Assembly (NCBI GenBank): GCA_964444075.1
Contig: CAYUFF010000025.1
Span: forward strand, 1 to 11,592
Direction of reading: 5' to 3'
Length of the DNA: 11,592 bases
Origin: CAYUFF01 sp964444075
GTDB taxonomy: Archaea > Aenigmatarchaeota > Aenigmatarchaeia > CG10238-14 > SCSR01
Shown: piece by piece, positions 5,468 to 11,592 of the stretch
How positions within the stretch are numbered: position 1 is the first letter of the stretch
How the letters are laid out: every line of letters starts with the position of its first letter
Notes under the pieces: generated by a model
What the model was told of the DNA's origin: nothing
Databases searched by the model: none
Seen by the model: only the letters and a program-made list of their open reading frames with translations
Made by a program: the position numbers and the translations under genes

Positions 5468-6034
5468 CTAGACCACTTCTAAAACAATCCTTACCTTCGT
5501 CGAAGGGTCTTTCAACCTTTCCACCAACTCCCTGTTAAGCTCCGAAGCACTCTTGTCAGCGAGGATCGCCAGCGTTTTTGAATCTATGAAGCTACTCTTC
5601 CTTACTACCATGCGTTTTTCGCTGCTCAGCTTCAGCGCGGGAGAACCGTACGCAACGACTTCATCCTTGATGCCACCAGCTTCTATCGTTATCTTAACCT
5701 CCTTTCCCATCTTGAGCGCATCCTTCATATCCTCGCTCAAATCCTTGCAAGCTTTGTTGGCGGCAACGCAGATTACGCAATCGGCTTCCTTGCCTATTTC
5801 TTCCTCCTTAGTAATCTCGAAGGTGGTTTGGTGCATCGCCGTTATGTTTTTGTGACCCCTCCCTTCGATCTCCTCCCTCACGGGCTTTATCTTGATGAAG
5901 CTCCTCCAGCCCTTCGGAGTCGGGACGTAAATTCCGGTTTGGTCGTAGAAAATCATTCCTTTAGCTTCCAAAACCTTGATAGCTTCCTTAACCATCTCCG
6001 GAGTTATCTCTGGCTCTCCACCCCTTCTCTCCAT
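5468..6034 (-). CDS. DUF371 family protein with N-terminal winged-helix-like segment
   Basis: This 188-residue protein has an N-terminal segment (about 1-50: PEITPEMVKEAIKVLEAKGM, then a GIYVPTPKG wing) that resembles a small winged helix. A DUF371 domain follows from about residue 60: GHKNITAMHQTTFEITKEEE, DCVICVAANKACKDLS, then GSPALKLSS and MVVRKSSFIDSKTL, ending DKSASELNRELVERL. DUF371 is an archaeal family without an established activity; this one is recognised from the order of those blocks. It starts directly after the trmI stop codon (TGAATG), so it is the last gene of the ribosomal-protein operon in this window. Its position behind a tRNA methyltransferase suggests an RNA or translation role, which is inference only. 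Confidence 0.8.
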   Translation of the reverse strand: MERRGGEPEITPEMVKEAIKVLEAKGMIFYDQTGIYVPTPKGWRSFIKIKPVREEIEGRGHKNITAMHQTTFEITKEEEIGKEADCVICVAANKACKDLSEDMKDALKMGKEVKITIEAGGIKDEVVAYGSPALKLSSEKRMVVRKSSFIDSKTLAILADKSASELNRELVERLKDPSTKVRIVLEVV

Positions 6035-6850
6035 TCATCCCACCTTCCTCGCAAAGGTTATGAAGCCCGTATGCATTATCCCGCTCGTCCTGGGTCTCGT
6101 GTAGGTCCTCCTTCCCGTCTCGACCTGCCATTCCCTTACCACATTTTCTATTGTTCTCACCTCACAAAAATTCATTCGCGAAATCTCCTTCCTTACCCTT
6201 ATCACCTGCTCGATCGTTGGAGAATAAACGACGAGCCAACCTCCTGGTTTCAGTTTTTCGTAAGCCTCCCCGACCATTTTTTCGGCATCTTTCATGTCGA
6301 GCGTTACCAAGTCCACGTTTTTCTCATCGAAACCCTCCAGCGCGTCCTTCCTCTTGAGCACAACGTTCTTCAAGCCTAGCAACCTGAAGTTCCTCTCCGC
6401 AACCCTTGCGAACTCCTCGTTCTTCTCGTAGGTTACGACTTTACTCCTCGGAAAAAAATTAGCTAAGTACATAGCCAAGAACCCCGAGCCCGTGCCGGCA
6501 TCCACAATCAACAACCTTTTCCTCGGATCGAGACCGACGGAAGCGAGGATCAAGCCCACGTCCTTCGGCATTACTATTTGCGGTGCCCTCTCAGCCTTCT
6601 TCTCGATGACGTCCTTGAAGGTGCTCTCGACGACTCGGAACTCCTTTCCCAAGTGTGTTTTAATGACATCGCCGACGTTCTTTCTCTTGAGTTCCTTGAG
6701 GTCTACCATCCCGCTTTTAGTATGGAAAACTTTCGCTCTTCCAGATAACCTTACCACGTGGATTTCGTCCCTGGAAAGAAGCGTTACAAACCTACCTTTC
6801 AGCATGATGATAAGTTTACCCGCATGCCTTAAATCGTTTATTCGCTTCAC
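6035..6850 (-). CDS. trmI: tRNA (adenine-N1)-methyltransferase, TrmI family
   Basis: This 271-residue class I SAM-dependent methyltransferase of the archaeal TrmI type methylates N1 of adenines (57/58) in the tRNA T-loop; the family works as a tetramer. An N-terminal beta domain (to about residue 80) is followed by APQIVMPKDVGLIL, the SAM motif I VDAGTGSGFLAMYLA (D117-G123), the acidic YEKNEEFA after strand 2, the VDLVTLDMKDAEK motif, and the C-terminal RPRTSGIMHTGF block typical of the family. The open frame starts at GTG 6848-6850. An ATG at 6803-6805 (MLKGRFVTLL) fits family starts better, and neither has a good ribosome-binding site, so the first 15 residues are uncertain. It lies 61 bases after aIF1 and abuts DUF371. 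In most archaea the place after aIF1 is held by the RNase P subunit gene. Confidence 0.92.
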   Translation of the reverse strand: MKRINDLRHAGKLIIMLKGRFVTLLSRDEIHVVRLSGRAKVFHTKSGMVDLKELKRKNVGDVIKTHLGKEFRVVESTFKDVIEKKAERAPQIVMPKDVGLILASVGLDPRKRLLIVDAGTGSGFLAMYLANFFPRSKVVTYEKNEEFARVAERNFRLLGLKNVVLKRKDALEGFDEKNVDLVTLDMKDAEKMVGEAYEKLKPGGWLVVYSPTIEQVIRVRKEISRMNFCEVRTIENVVREWQVETGRRTYTRPRTSGIMHTGFITFARKVG

Positions 6851-6911
6851 TTTACCAAAATTTTATCCGCGCCTCAATTCTCTCGTCGGTAGCGAAGAGA
6901 AGAGGTTGAAT

Positions 6912-7223
6912 TCAACTCAACTCCACCTGCTCCTCTTTGTACCCAAAATCCTTCAATAGAATCTCCCTAACCCTTTTCCTATGGTCGCCCTGCAACTCTA
7001 TCCTGTTGTTCTTGAAAGTACCACCACAACCCAACTTTTTCTTCAGTCGGGATAAGATTTCCTCGGCCTTTTCCTCGTCGCTAATTCCGTCTACGATGGT
7101 GACGAGCTTGCCGAAGGTCCTCTTTTCCACGAAGAGCTTTATTCTCTCGGCTTCCCTTTCTATGACTTCACAAACACACAAACTCTTTGGTAGCCCGCAC
7201 TTAGGACAGATTTCCTCTACCAT
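6912..7223 (-). CDS. sui1: Translation initiation factor aIF1 (SUI1)
   Basis: This 103-residue archaeal SUI1/aIF1 binds the small ribosomal subunit and monitors start-codon selection. It has the archaeal N-terminal zinc knuckle, CPKCGLPKSLCVC (C6, C9, C16, C18), then the SUI1 fold with KRTFGKLVTIVDGI, KKKLGCGGTFKNNRIELQGD and HRKRVREILL. The LGCGGT and IELQGDH segments are the family hallmark. It starts two bases after the rpl29 stop, the same order as in many archaeal S10/spc-type operons, so it is translated from the ribosomal-protein transcript. Length and motifs are normal. Confidence 0.95.
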   Translation of the reverse strand: MVEEICPKCGLPKSLCVCEVIEREAERIKLFVEKRTFGKLVTIVDGISDEEKAEEILSRLKKKLGCGGTFKNNRIELQGDHRKRVREILLKDFGYKEEQVELS

Positions 7224-7225
7224 TT

Positions 7226-7423
7226 TTATCTTCTTCTCTCCCTCTGAACGGTCAGAATTCTGGCGATGGCTTTCCTAAGTTCCCTAATCTTCCCAGGATT
7301 CTTTACGGGTCTCTTCATCTTCGCGAACCCGAGCTCCTTAGAAAGCTCCAACCTCAACTCAGCGAGCTTTTTCTTGAGTTCCTCGTCGCTCATCTTCCTT
7401 ATCTCGTCGATGTCGAGGCTCAT
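7226..7423 (-). CDS. rpl29: Large-subunit ribosomal protein uL29
   Basis: This 65-residue uL29 contributes to the exit-tunnel region of the large subunit. It shows the two-helix architecture, with DEIRKMSDEELKKKLAELRL, then the turn SKELGFAKMKRPVKNPGKIR and the second helix ELRKAIARILTVQRERR. The ATG overlaps the rps3 stop in an ATGA, so the genes are coupled. Length and sequence are ordinary for archaea. Confidence 0.95.
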   Translation of the reverse strand: MSLDIDEIRKMSDEELKKKLAELRLELSKELGFAKMKRPVKNPGKIRELRKAIARILTVQRERRR

Positions 7424-8043
7424 CCTCCTTCTCCCTCGCTTTCTCCAGAAGCTTCTCCGAGAATCTCGACCTCCTTGGGCATCTCCTTCATTATCTTGAC
7501 TTCCACACCGACTATGCCAGGCTTGGTTTCAGCAACGGCTTGGGCTGTATCCACGAGCTTCTCGGCATAATCGCCAGTATGCTTTATGTAACCAGCCCTG
7601 AACTTTTGCGTTCTGGCCCTGTCGCTCCCGGTAACCTTACCGCTGATTTTTATTTGGACTCCTATGGCACCTGCTTCCATAACCCTCGTTAAATAATAGT
7701 TCGCCACTCTTTTATAGTTTATTCCCCTTTCTATGGCCCTCGCTACTCTCGTAGCCACTATGTTCGCGTCGAGCATGGGTTCTTTTACTTCCCTAACGTC
7801 GACCATGGGGTTCTCGATACCAAATTTTTCCCTTATCTCCTTGGCGAGTTCCTCCACCTTCCTTCCGGACCTTCCCACGATGAGGCCGGGTTTTCCTACC
7901 CAGATGATAATCCTAGTCCCGAGCGTCGTCCTTTGCAACTCGACCCTGCTGAAATCGGCCCTCCTGAACTTTTCCTTCAGGTATTCCTGCAGGTCCGCGT
8001 ACTTTATGCTCTCTTGGATGAAGAACTTTTCCACGCTCATCAT
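7420..8043 (-). CDS. rps3: Small-subunit ribosomal protein uS3
   Basis: This 207-residue uS3 sits at the mRNA entry side of the 30S subunit. It begins SVEKFFIQESIKYADLQEYL and carries a KH domain at about residues 40-110, with the RNA-binding loop GRSGRK in IVGRSGRKVEELAKEI. The C-terminal domain follows with MEAGAIGVQIKISGKVTGSD and KFRAGYIKHTGDYAEKLVD, and an acidic, low-complexity tail ends the protein. Two adjacent ATGs are possible (8041-8043 and 8038-8040). The first overlaps the rpl22 stop as ATGA; the second is better spaced (7 bases) from GGAGG at 8048-8052. It is coupled on both sides to rpl22 and rpl29. Confidence 0.96.
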   Translation of the reverse strand: MMSVEKFFIQESIKYADLQEYLKEKFRRADFSRVELQRTTLGTRIIIWVGKPGLIVGRSGRKVEELAKEIREKFGIENPMVDVREVKEPMLDANIVATRVARAIERGINYKRVANYYLTRVMEAGAIGVQIKISGKVTGSDRARTQKFRAGYIKHTGDYAEKLVDTAQAVAETKPGIVGVEVKIMKEMPKEVEILGEASGESEGEGG

Positions 8044-8408
8044 CCCTCCTCCACGACTACTCGAAGGTGAGTAGATTTTGCCCTCCTTCCGCTGAACCTC
8101 GCCCTCGACCTGGGTCTCAGGAATGTTTCTCCCTTGTCCGCCTTGAGCACCTTTATGTAAAGCCTTTCCTCGTTTAGGTTTTTCTGCCTAGCGTTCGCCT
8201 TGACGCTCTTGAGAACCTCCAACAATTTTTTCGCAGCGTTGGTATAGTACTTTCCGTCGATGCTGACCTTCTTCTCCACAAGATTTTCCAAAAACCTTAT
8301 AGCCTTGTCCAACCTTTTCAGCTTCCTTACCTCCCTGCAAAGGACGGTCGAGTGCTTGAGCGATACCCTTGCGTTCCTCGCGATTGCAACAGCGGTTTTT
8401 CCGTTCAT
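8040..8408 (-). CDS. rpl22: Large-subunit ribosomal protein uL22, shortened
   Basis: This 122-residue uL22 lines the peptide exit tunnel. The core is clear: ARVSLKHSTVLCREVR, then KAIRFLENLVEKKV, AAKKLLEVLKSVKANARQKN, LYIKVLKADKGETFLRPRSR, ending KSTHLRVVVEE. It is short for an archaeal uL22 (usually about 150). The N-terminus lacks the first dozen or so residues, and the archaeal basic insertion between the first helix and the AAK helix (in relatives a stretch like VPFRRFKKKVGHRRG) is replaced by SIDGKYYTN. The reading frame cannot be extended upstream because the rps19 stop is only four bases away, so the shortening is genuine unless there is a sequence error. It lies between rps19 and rps3, coupled to rps3. 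Confidence 0.92.
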   Translation of the reverse strand: MNGKTAVAIARNARVSLKHSTVLCREVRKLKRLDKAIRFLENLVEKKVSIDGKYYTNAAKKLLEVLKSVKANARQKNLNEERLYIKVLKADKGETFLRPRSRARFSGRRAKSTHLRVVVEEG

Positions 8409-8412
8409 CCTA

Positions 8413-8829
8413 TCACTTCTTCGACGCGAAGAACTTGCTTCCCCTCGTAGCTCCTATTCCCGGGGCGGAGTGCTTCACCCTTTTCGTGGTTATCGCAAAC
8501 TCTCCGAGCCTGTGACCTATCATCTCGGGAGTTATCTTTACGAAAGCCCACTTGTCGCTTTCCTTACCACCTTCCGGATTTCTTCCTCCGACGTACACGC
8601 CTATCGTAGCACCCACCATCTCAGGGAGGATTACCATCTGCCTGAGATGCGTTTTATGGACTTTGTCCGGCCGTTTCCTTATTTTTTCCAGTAACTTTTT
8701 CTCCTCCTCCGTCAACCCCCTCAGAAGCTTTCTCCTTTCCCTGGCCCTCATTATTTTAGCCAGCTCCCTGAGCGACATCTTCTTCAGCTCTTCGAGAGTA
8801 TAGCCGTAGAACCTAAACTCCTTACCCAT
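8413..8829 (-). CDS. rps19: Small-subunit ribosomal protein uS19
   Basis: This 138-residue uS19 sits in the head of the 30S subunit near the A-site tRNA. The archaeal N-terminal extension (FRFYGYTLEELKKMSLRELA and RGLTEEEKKLLEKI) is followed by the conserved core: KTHLRQMVILPEMVGATIGV, then the KITPEMIGHRLGEFA block and KRVKHSAPGIGATRGSKF at the C-terminus. Length and motifs are normal. It starts six bases after the rpl2 stop and ends four bases before rpl22. Confidence 0.96.
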   Translation of the reverse strand: MGKEFRFYGYTLEELKKMSLRELAKIMRARERRKLLRGLTEEEKKLLEKIRKRPDKVHKTHLRQMVILPEMVGATIGVYVGGRNPEGGKESDKWAFVKITPEMIGHRLGEFAITTKRVKHSAPGIGATRGSKFFASKK

Positions 8830-8835
8830 AACCTA

Positions 8836-9531
8836 TCACCCTTTCTTCCTACCAGTCCTCCTCGGAGAAATAGATCCAACTTTGGCACCTGGGGGAGCGT
8901 TTCTCGATACCGGCGGCCTAGGACTTTTGCTCTTACCACCAAAGGGATGGTCCACAGGATTCATGCATACGGCTGAGGTCCTGGGATAGAGCTTTCCTCT
9001 CGCGTGCATGGCGTGCCATTTTTTGCCAGCCTTCACCCACGGCTTTTCCTTCCTACCACCCCCAGCCGGAACCCCTATGGTTGCTCTGCATTTTGGGTCG
9101 AACTCTTTTATAGCACCGGAGCTTAGCTGCACGCTCACAGAATTTTCACTCTTACCCATGACTATTCCAAAACTTCCACTCGACCTACAAAACTTAGGAC
9201 CGGAGCCAGGGAAAGATTCTATACCGAAGACTTTCGTTCCAACGGGAATCTTTTCCAACGGAACGACGTTACCAATCCCAATCTCACCATCGTACCTTAT
9301 CAGTTGGTTTACCATCAGTCCCTCGGCTGCAATGTGCAAGAAAGTTTTCCCGTCGTCGAACTTAACCACCGCTACAGGCGCGTTCCTGCCAGGGTCGTGG
9401 AGTATATCGACGACCTTCCCGCTAATTTCATAAGAAGGATGGTACTGCACCCTTCCCAAGTAACGATGACTGGGTGCCCTGTAGGTCGGGCTTCCTTTCC
9501 CTCTAGCTCTAGCTATTATCCTCTTCCCCAT
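8836..9531 (-). CDS. rpl2: Large-subunit ribosomal protein uL2
   Basis: This 231-residue uL2 is needed for subunit joining and peptidyl-transferase integrity. It begins MGKRIIARARGKGSPTYRAP, has the archaeal segment VVDILHDPGRNAPVAVVKFD, the internal GSGPKFCRSSGSFG block, and the conserved C-terminal CMNPVDHPFGGKSKSPRPP, with the histidine next to the peptidyl-transferase centre, then a basic tail ending RRTGRKKG. It is the first gene of the minus-strand operon. A strong Shine-Dalgarno and a TATA box lie directly upstream. In most archaea uL2 is preceded by L3, L4 and L23; here the neighbour is a divergent ATPase gene. Confidence 0.97.
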   Translation of the reverse strand: MGKRIIARARGKGSPTYRAPSHRYLGRVQYHPSYEISGKVVDILHDPGRNAPVAVVKFDDGKTFLHIAAEGLMVNQLIRYDGEIGIGNVVPLEKIPVGTKVFGIESFPGSGPKFCRSSGSFGIVMGKSENSVSVQLSSGAIKEFDPKCRATIGVPAGGGRKEKPWVKAGKKWHAMHARGKLYPRTSAVCMNPVDHPFGGKSKSPRPPVSRNAPPGAKVGSISPRRTGRKKG

Positions 9532-9534
9532 ACT

Positions 9535-9580
9535 CCCTCCTCCTATACTTTAACTTTAAGCTCCTTTAAAATTTTTATAC
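9535..9580 (-). promoter_or_regulatory. Promoter and Shine-Dalgarno of the ribosomal-protein operon
   Basis: On the minus strand GTATAAAAAT (9571-9580) is a clear TATA box. AGGAGGAGGG (9535-9544) lies three bases before the rpl2 ATG and is an excellent match to the 16S anti-Shine-Dalgarno. The expected transcription start, about 25 bases from the TATA box, leaves a short leader that includes the Shine-Dalgarno. The operon therefore has its own promoter at rpl2. Confidence 0.65.
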
Positions 9581-9660
9581 TTGCAGAAATTTGCTCCCTA
9601 CCACTTGATCAGCGACACGAGTATTTATCGGAGAAAACTAGAAACACTCAATAAAAGAAA

Positions 9661-9727
9661 GATTATAAAGATTGTAAAATCTTGTTTTACAATTGATTAT
9701 AAATATTTGTAAAATAAGATTTTACAG
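9661..9727 (+). promoter_or_regulatory. Tandem TATA-plus-inverted-repeat promoter units of the ATPase gene
   Basis: Two units of 34 and 33 bases lie in tandem. Unit 1 (9661-9694) reads GATTATAAAGATTGTAAAAT and continues to TTTTACAATT. Unit 2 (9695-9727) reads GATTATAAATATTTGTAAAA and continues to ATTTTACAG. Each has a TATA-like TTATAAA followed by the 19-base inverted repeat TGTAAAA-N5-TTTTACA (9673-9691 and 9708-9726). The second repeat ends one base before the ATG. The TATA at 9697-9705 is about 25 bases from the ATG, so the transcript would be leaderless and the second repeat would cover its start. Strong candidate for repressor control. Confidence 0.65.
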
Positions 9728-10915
9728 ATGAAGTGGATACTTGAGTATCACAACCTTTGGTGGAAAGAGGAAGAATGGTACTCAAGGGACAAGCATATGA
9801 GAGACTTGCACGAGCAAAGGATAAAATGGACTCCCAACTGGTTGAGCGACCTTTCCCTCGAGCCGTTCTCGCTGAACTTCGTGATAGGTCCTAGGCAAGT
9901 GGGAAAAACGACTGGAATAAAGCTTTTGATAAAGGAGTTGATAAAGAGAAACGTCGAACCCGAAAAAGTAATTTACTTTAACGTAGAAGCGTTGGGAAGT
10001 CTCGAAAGTTTTAGGAGCATGCTGAAATTTGTCGTGGAAAATTTTAGGGAGGGATTTCTTTTTATAGATGAGATTACGGCAATAACCGGTTGGGAGAAGG
10101 TTTTGAAAAGTTTCATAGACCTCGGCTTACTGGATGAGTTTGTTATAGTTTGCTCTGGATCGTCTACGGCAAGCCTGCTGAAGATCCCAGAAAGTTTTAT
10201 GGGAAGGAGAGGAAATGGTAGGGATGTTTACGTTTTACCACTCAATTTTAAAGAATTCGTGGAGGTTCACGGTGTAAAAATAAGGAAGCACATTTTGCAC
10301 TCGGAGGATATGAAAAAACTCTTTGAAAAATACGCTGAGGTTGGTGGATTTCCAAGAACGATAAACGGTGATGCAACGTTTTTCGAGGATTTCGTAAGGG
10401 AACTGAAGTCGGAGATAAAGAACCTTAAAAAGTCCTTTGTAACGTTTTCAGCGCTGATTTCTCAGATTTTCACGATAGCACCCTCACCAATTTCATACTC
10501 GTCGCTTTCGCAAAAGCTGGGGGTCTCTAGGCCTACACTGGAAGAATACGTAGAAATGCTTGAAGACACGTTCATCGGTAAAGTTGTTTACTGGAAGGAT
10601 CACGAAATACTTTTCAGGAAAGAGAAGAAAATCATTCTGAGAGACCCAGCGATAACGAGAAGCTTATCCTTACTCACGGGAAAGGAAGTGAGGAAAGATT
10701 TTCTTTATGAATGGATCGTTCAAGAACACTTGTTCAGAAGGTTCGGGGAAATCTACTACTACCGCAACCGCTACGAGATAGATTGTATCGCAGGAGATTT
10801 GAAAGTCGAGGTGAAGGCTGGAAAGCCACACAGAAAATACCCGAAAAACGTTCTCGTACTCGAAGAAGATGATTTACCGAAGTTTTTGGTCGGACTATTC
10901 CTTGAGCGTAGATAA
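9728..10915 (+). CDS. AAA-family ATPase with winged helix and DUF4143 C-terminus
   Basis: This 395-residue protein belongs to the archaeal AAA_14-type ATPases. Walker A is GPRQVGKTT at residues 54-62. Walker B is FLFIDEI at about 110-116. A sensor-like VIVCSGSST follows, then the family block LPLNFKEFVEVHG and YAEVGGFPRTI. At about 245-290 a winged-helix segment (PISYSSLSQKLGVSRPTLEE) is visible. The C-terminal DUF4143-like region ends with RNRYEIDCIAGDLKVEVKAG, resembling a PD-(D/E)xK nuclease core with E/D and E-V-K. The biological role of such ATPases is not established; links to mobile and defence loci are common. It sits alone, divergent from the ribosomal-protein operon, with relic DNA downstream. 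The winged helix and the two 19-base inverted repeats in its promoter suggest autoregulation, which is inference. Confidence 0.85.
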   Translation: MKWILEYHNLWWKEEEWYSRDKHMRDLHEQRIKWTPNWLSDLSLEPFSLNFVIGPRQVGKTTGIKLLIKELIKRNVEPEKVIYFNVEALGSLESFRSMLKFVVENFREGFLFIDEITAITGWEKVLKSFIDLGLLDEFVIVCSGSSTASLLKIPESFMGRRGNGRDVYVLPLNFKEFVEVHGVKIRKHILHSEDMKKLFEKYAEVGGFPRTINGDATFFEDFVRELKSEIKNLKKSFVTFSALISQIFTIAPSPISYSSLSQKLGVSRPTLEEYVEMLEDTFIGKVVYWKDHEILFRKEKKIILRDPAITRSLSLLTGKEVRKDFLYEWIVQEHLFRRFGEIYYYRNRYEIDCIAGDLKVEVKAGKPHRKYPKNVLVLEEDDLPKFLVGLFLERR

Positions 10916-10921
10916 CAAAAA

Positions 10922-10934
10922 GTTTCGATGAAAC
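10922..10934. repeat. Small hairpin after the ATPase stop codon
   Basis: GTTTC-GAT-GAAAC forms a 5-bp stem with a 3-base loop, six bases after the ATPase stop codon. No T-run follows, so it is only a weak terminator candidate. The half-site resembles the repeats at 3396-3440, but at this length that may be chance. Confidence 0.25.
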
Positions 10935-11071
10935 GTAGCCTAGCATCTCAAGCTTTGCTTTACCAGATACCACCCCTAGCCAACAACCCAATTTCAATCT
11001 GACTGGATGGAAATTATTTAGGTCTATGTCTAGAATGGAATTTTAAGAAAAGGTTGCTAGCCATATAAAAA

Positions 11072-11427
11072 TGGAAATACGCGCAAATCCATCTAATCTC
11101 AAAGCAAGCAAGAGATCTAACGGATTGTCAAGTCAAAATCGAAATAAACCTAAGCAAAGAATTCTTCTAAGGAAAAAACCCAGCAATACTGTCAGGATGT
11201 TAGATTCACCTGGCTAGACACAAGCTACGGTTGTTACGATGAAAAAACCTTTGTTTTTACAAACCAGGGCTGGAAATACTTTAAAGATTTAAAAGGCAAC
11301 GAACTAATCCTAATCCTAAACCCAAAAAACAAAACAAATAGAATGGCAAAGAGCTAAAGAAATTTTCGGTTATGATTACAAAGAACCTTCACTATCCGCT
11401 TCCTCCAACCGAAACAAACGAGCTTAA
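11072..11427 (+). pseudogene. Decayed DUF2341-like surface protein with Hint/intein-like segment
   Basis: No intact frame covers 10916-11523, but three plus-strand frames in sequence give one recognisable ancestral protein. Frame A, 11072-11170: WKYAQIHLISKQARDLTDCQ, then VKIEINLSKEFF and a stop, like the DUF2341 start (W-Y-R...LTDYQVKI). Frame B, 11202-11357: RFTWLDTSYG, resembling the DUF2341 continuation, followed at 11232 by CYDEKTFVFTNQGWKYFKDL and KGNELILILNP, which matches the N-terminal block of Hint/intein domains (catalytic Cys, then T-x-V-x-T-x-x-GW...L). Frame C, 11341-11427: EWQRAKEIFGYDYKEP, the usual next Hint segment. Two frameshifts and in-frame stops show decay. DUF2341 proteins are typically secreted or cell-surface. 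Nothing convincing is seen in 10935-11071. Confidence 0.55.
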
Positions 11428-11523
11428 CAGCTCTAACTCAGGGAATGTACAATTCCTAAAACCATAAGTAGCAAATTTTGGAAAACTTTAAATTCCGAAA
11501 ACTAAACAACCATAATGGCAGAT

Positions 11524-11592
11524 TTATTTCCTCCTCTTCCCGAGCAATATATCCAACAACTCCCTTGGAGAGTATATAGCCACCGGACTTAA
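11524..11592 (-). CDS. C-terminal end of a minus-strand gene, possibly PIN-domain
   Basis: Reading inward from the right edge on the minus strand, 22 codons without a stop (LSPVAIYSPRELLDILLGKR, then RK) end at TAA 11524-11526. A hydrophobic strand followed by SPRELLDIL is the usual ending of several PIN-domain toxin families (strand, then SP/TP-x-E-x-L), so a second toxin gene is plausible. The fragment is too short for a firm call. It does not resemble the L23 C-terminus that would be expected next to L2 in the standard archaeal order. Confidence 0.4.
   Translation of the reverse strand, partial: LSPVAIYSPRELLDILLGKRRK

Noticed and set aside
8260..8694. Long plus-strand frames opposite rpl22 and rps19, and similar ones opposite rpl2, trmI and rtcA
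   Set aside because: Shadow frames of highly conserved genes, with low-complexity Ser/Leu/Phe-rich translations.
10734..10997. Minus-strand 87-codon frame over the ATPase 3' end
   Set aside because: Mostly antisense to the ATPase coding region; its unique part has no recognisable sequence or ribosome-binding site.
11515..11592. Plus-strand mini-ORF starting MADLFPPLPEQ
   Set aside because: Antisense to the minus-strand fragment, proline-rich and arbitrary, and it ends exactly at the window edge.
1..11592. tRNA, rRNA, CRISPR array or insertion-sequence transposase
   Set aside because: No regularly spaced repeats, cloverleaf-like segments or transposase motifs were seen on either strand by eye; a covariance-model scan was not possible.

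Overview
The window is archaeal. Evidence: an archaeal-order ribosomal protein run (uL2-uS19-uL22-uS3-uL29-aIF1), an archaeal SUI1 factor with an N-terminal zinc knuckle, a DUF371 protein, a COG2512-type membrane-anchored winged-helix protein, an archaeal AAA/DUF4143 ATPase, and TATA boxes placed about 25 bases from start codons. The gene set looks euryarchaeal and possibly thermophilic, but I cannot name the lineage.

Layout. 1-1060 (accessory, AT-rich): a vapBC toxin-antitoxin pair on the minus strand, a 63-base relic of a second vapC beyond its promoter, and three copies of a 16-base palindrome of the form TGT-N3-ACGT-N3-ACA. 1043-1915: a DUF123/GIY-YIG-like gene (minus), then two very short translationally coupled genes (plus), a zinc-ribbon protein and a 54-residue unknown. 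1884-3388 (minus): a COG2512 membrane winged-helix gene coupled to rtcA (RNA 3'-phosphate cyclase). 3389-3448: a compact bidirectional promoter with a central TATA palindrome and two operator-like inverted repeats. 3449-5461 (plus): a secreted thioredoxin-like domain fused to a CcdA/DsbD-like membrane domain, followed by a cytoplasmic thioredoxin; together these form a complete trans-membrane thiol-electron relay. 5468-9531 (minus): one long operon uL2, uS19, uL22, uS3, uL29, aIF1, trmI, DUF371. It lacks the usual L3-L4-L23 head and the Rnp1-S17 continuation. 9532-9727: divergent promoters. The right-hand one consists of two tandem TATA-plus-inverted-repeat units. 9728-10915 (plus): an AAA ATPase with winged helix and DUF4143 C-terminus. 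10916-11523: no intact gene, but the decayed, twice-frameshifted remains of a DUF2341-like surface protein interrupted by a Hint/intein-like segment. 11524-11592: the last 22 codons of a minus-strand gene entering from the right.

The most coherent functional unit is 2927-5461. A membrane winged-helix protein with a single Cys in its predicted external loop diverges from a thiol relay across a shared operator-rich promoter, suggesting redox-linked control. The flanks (vapBC with paralog relic, ATPase, DUF2341-Hint relic) are accessory DNA around the housekeeping operon.
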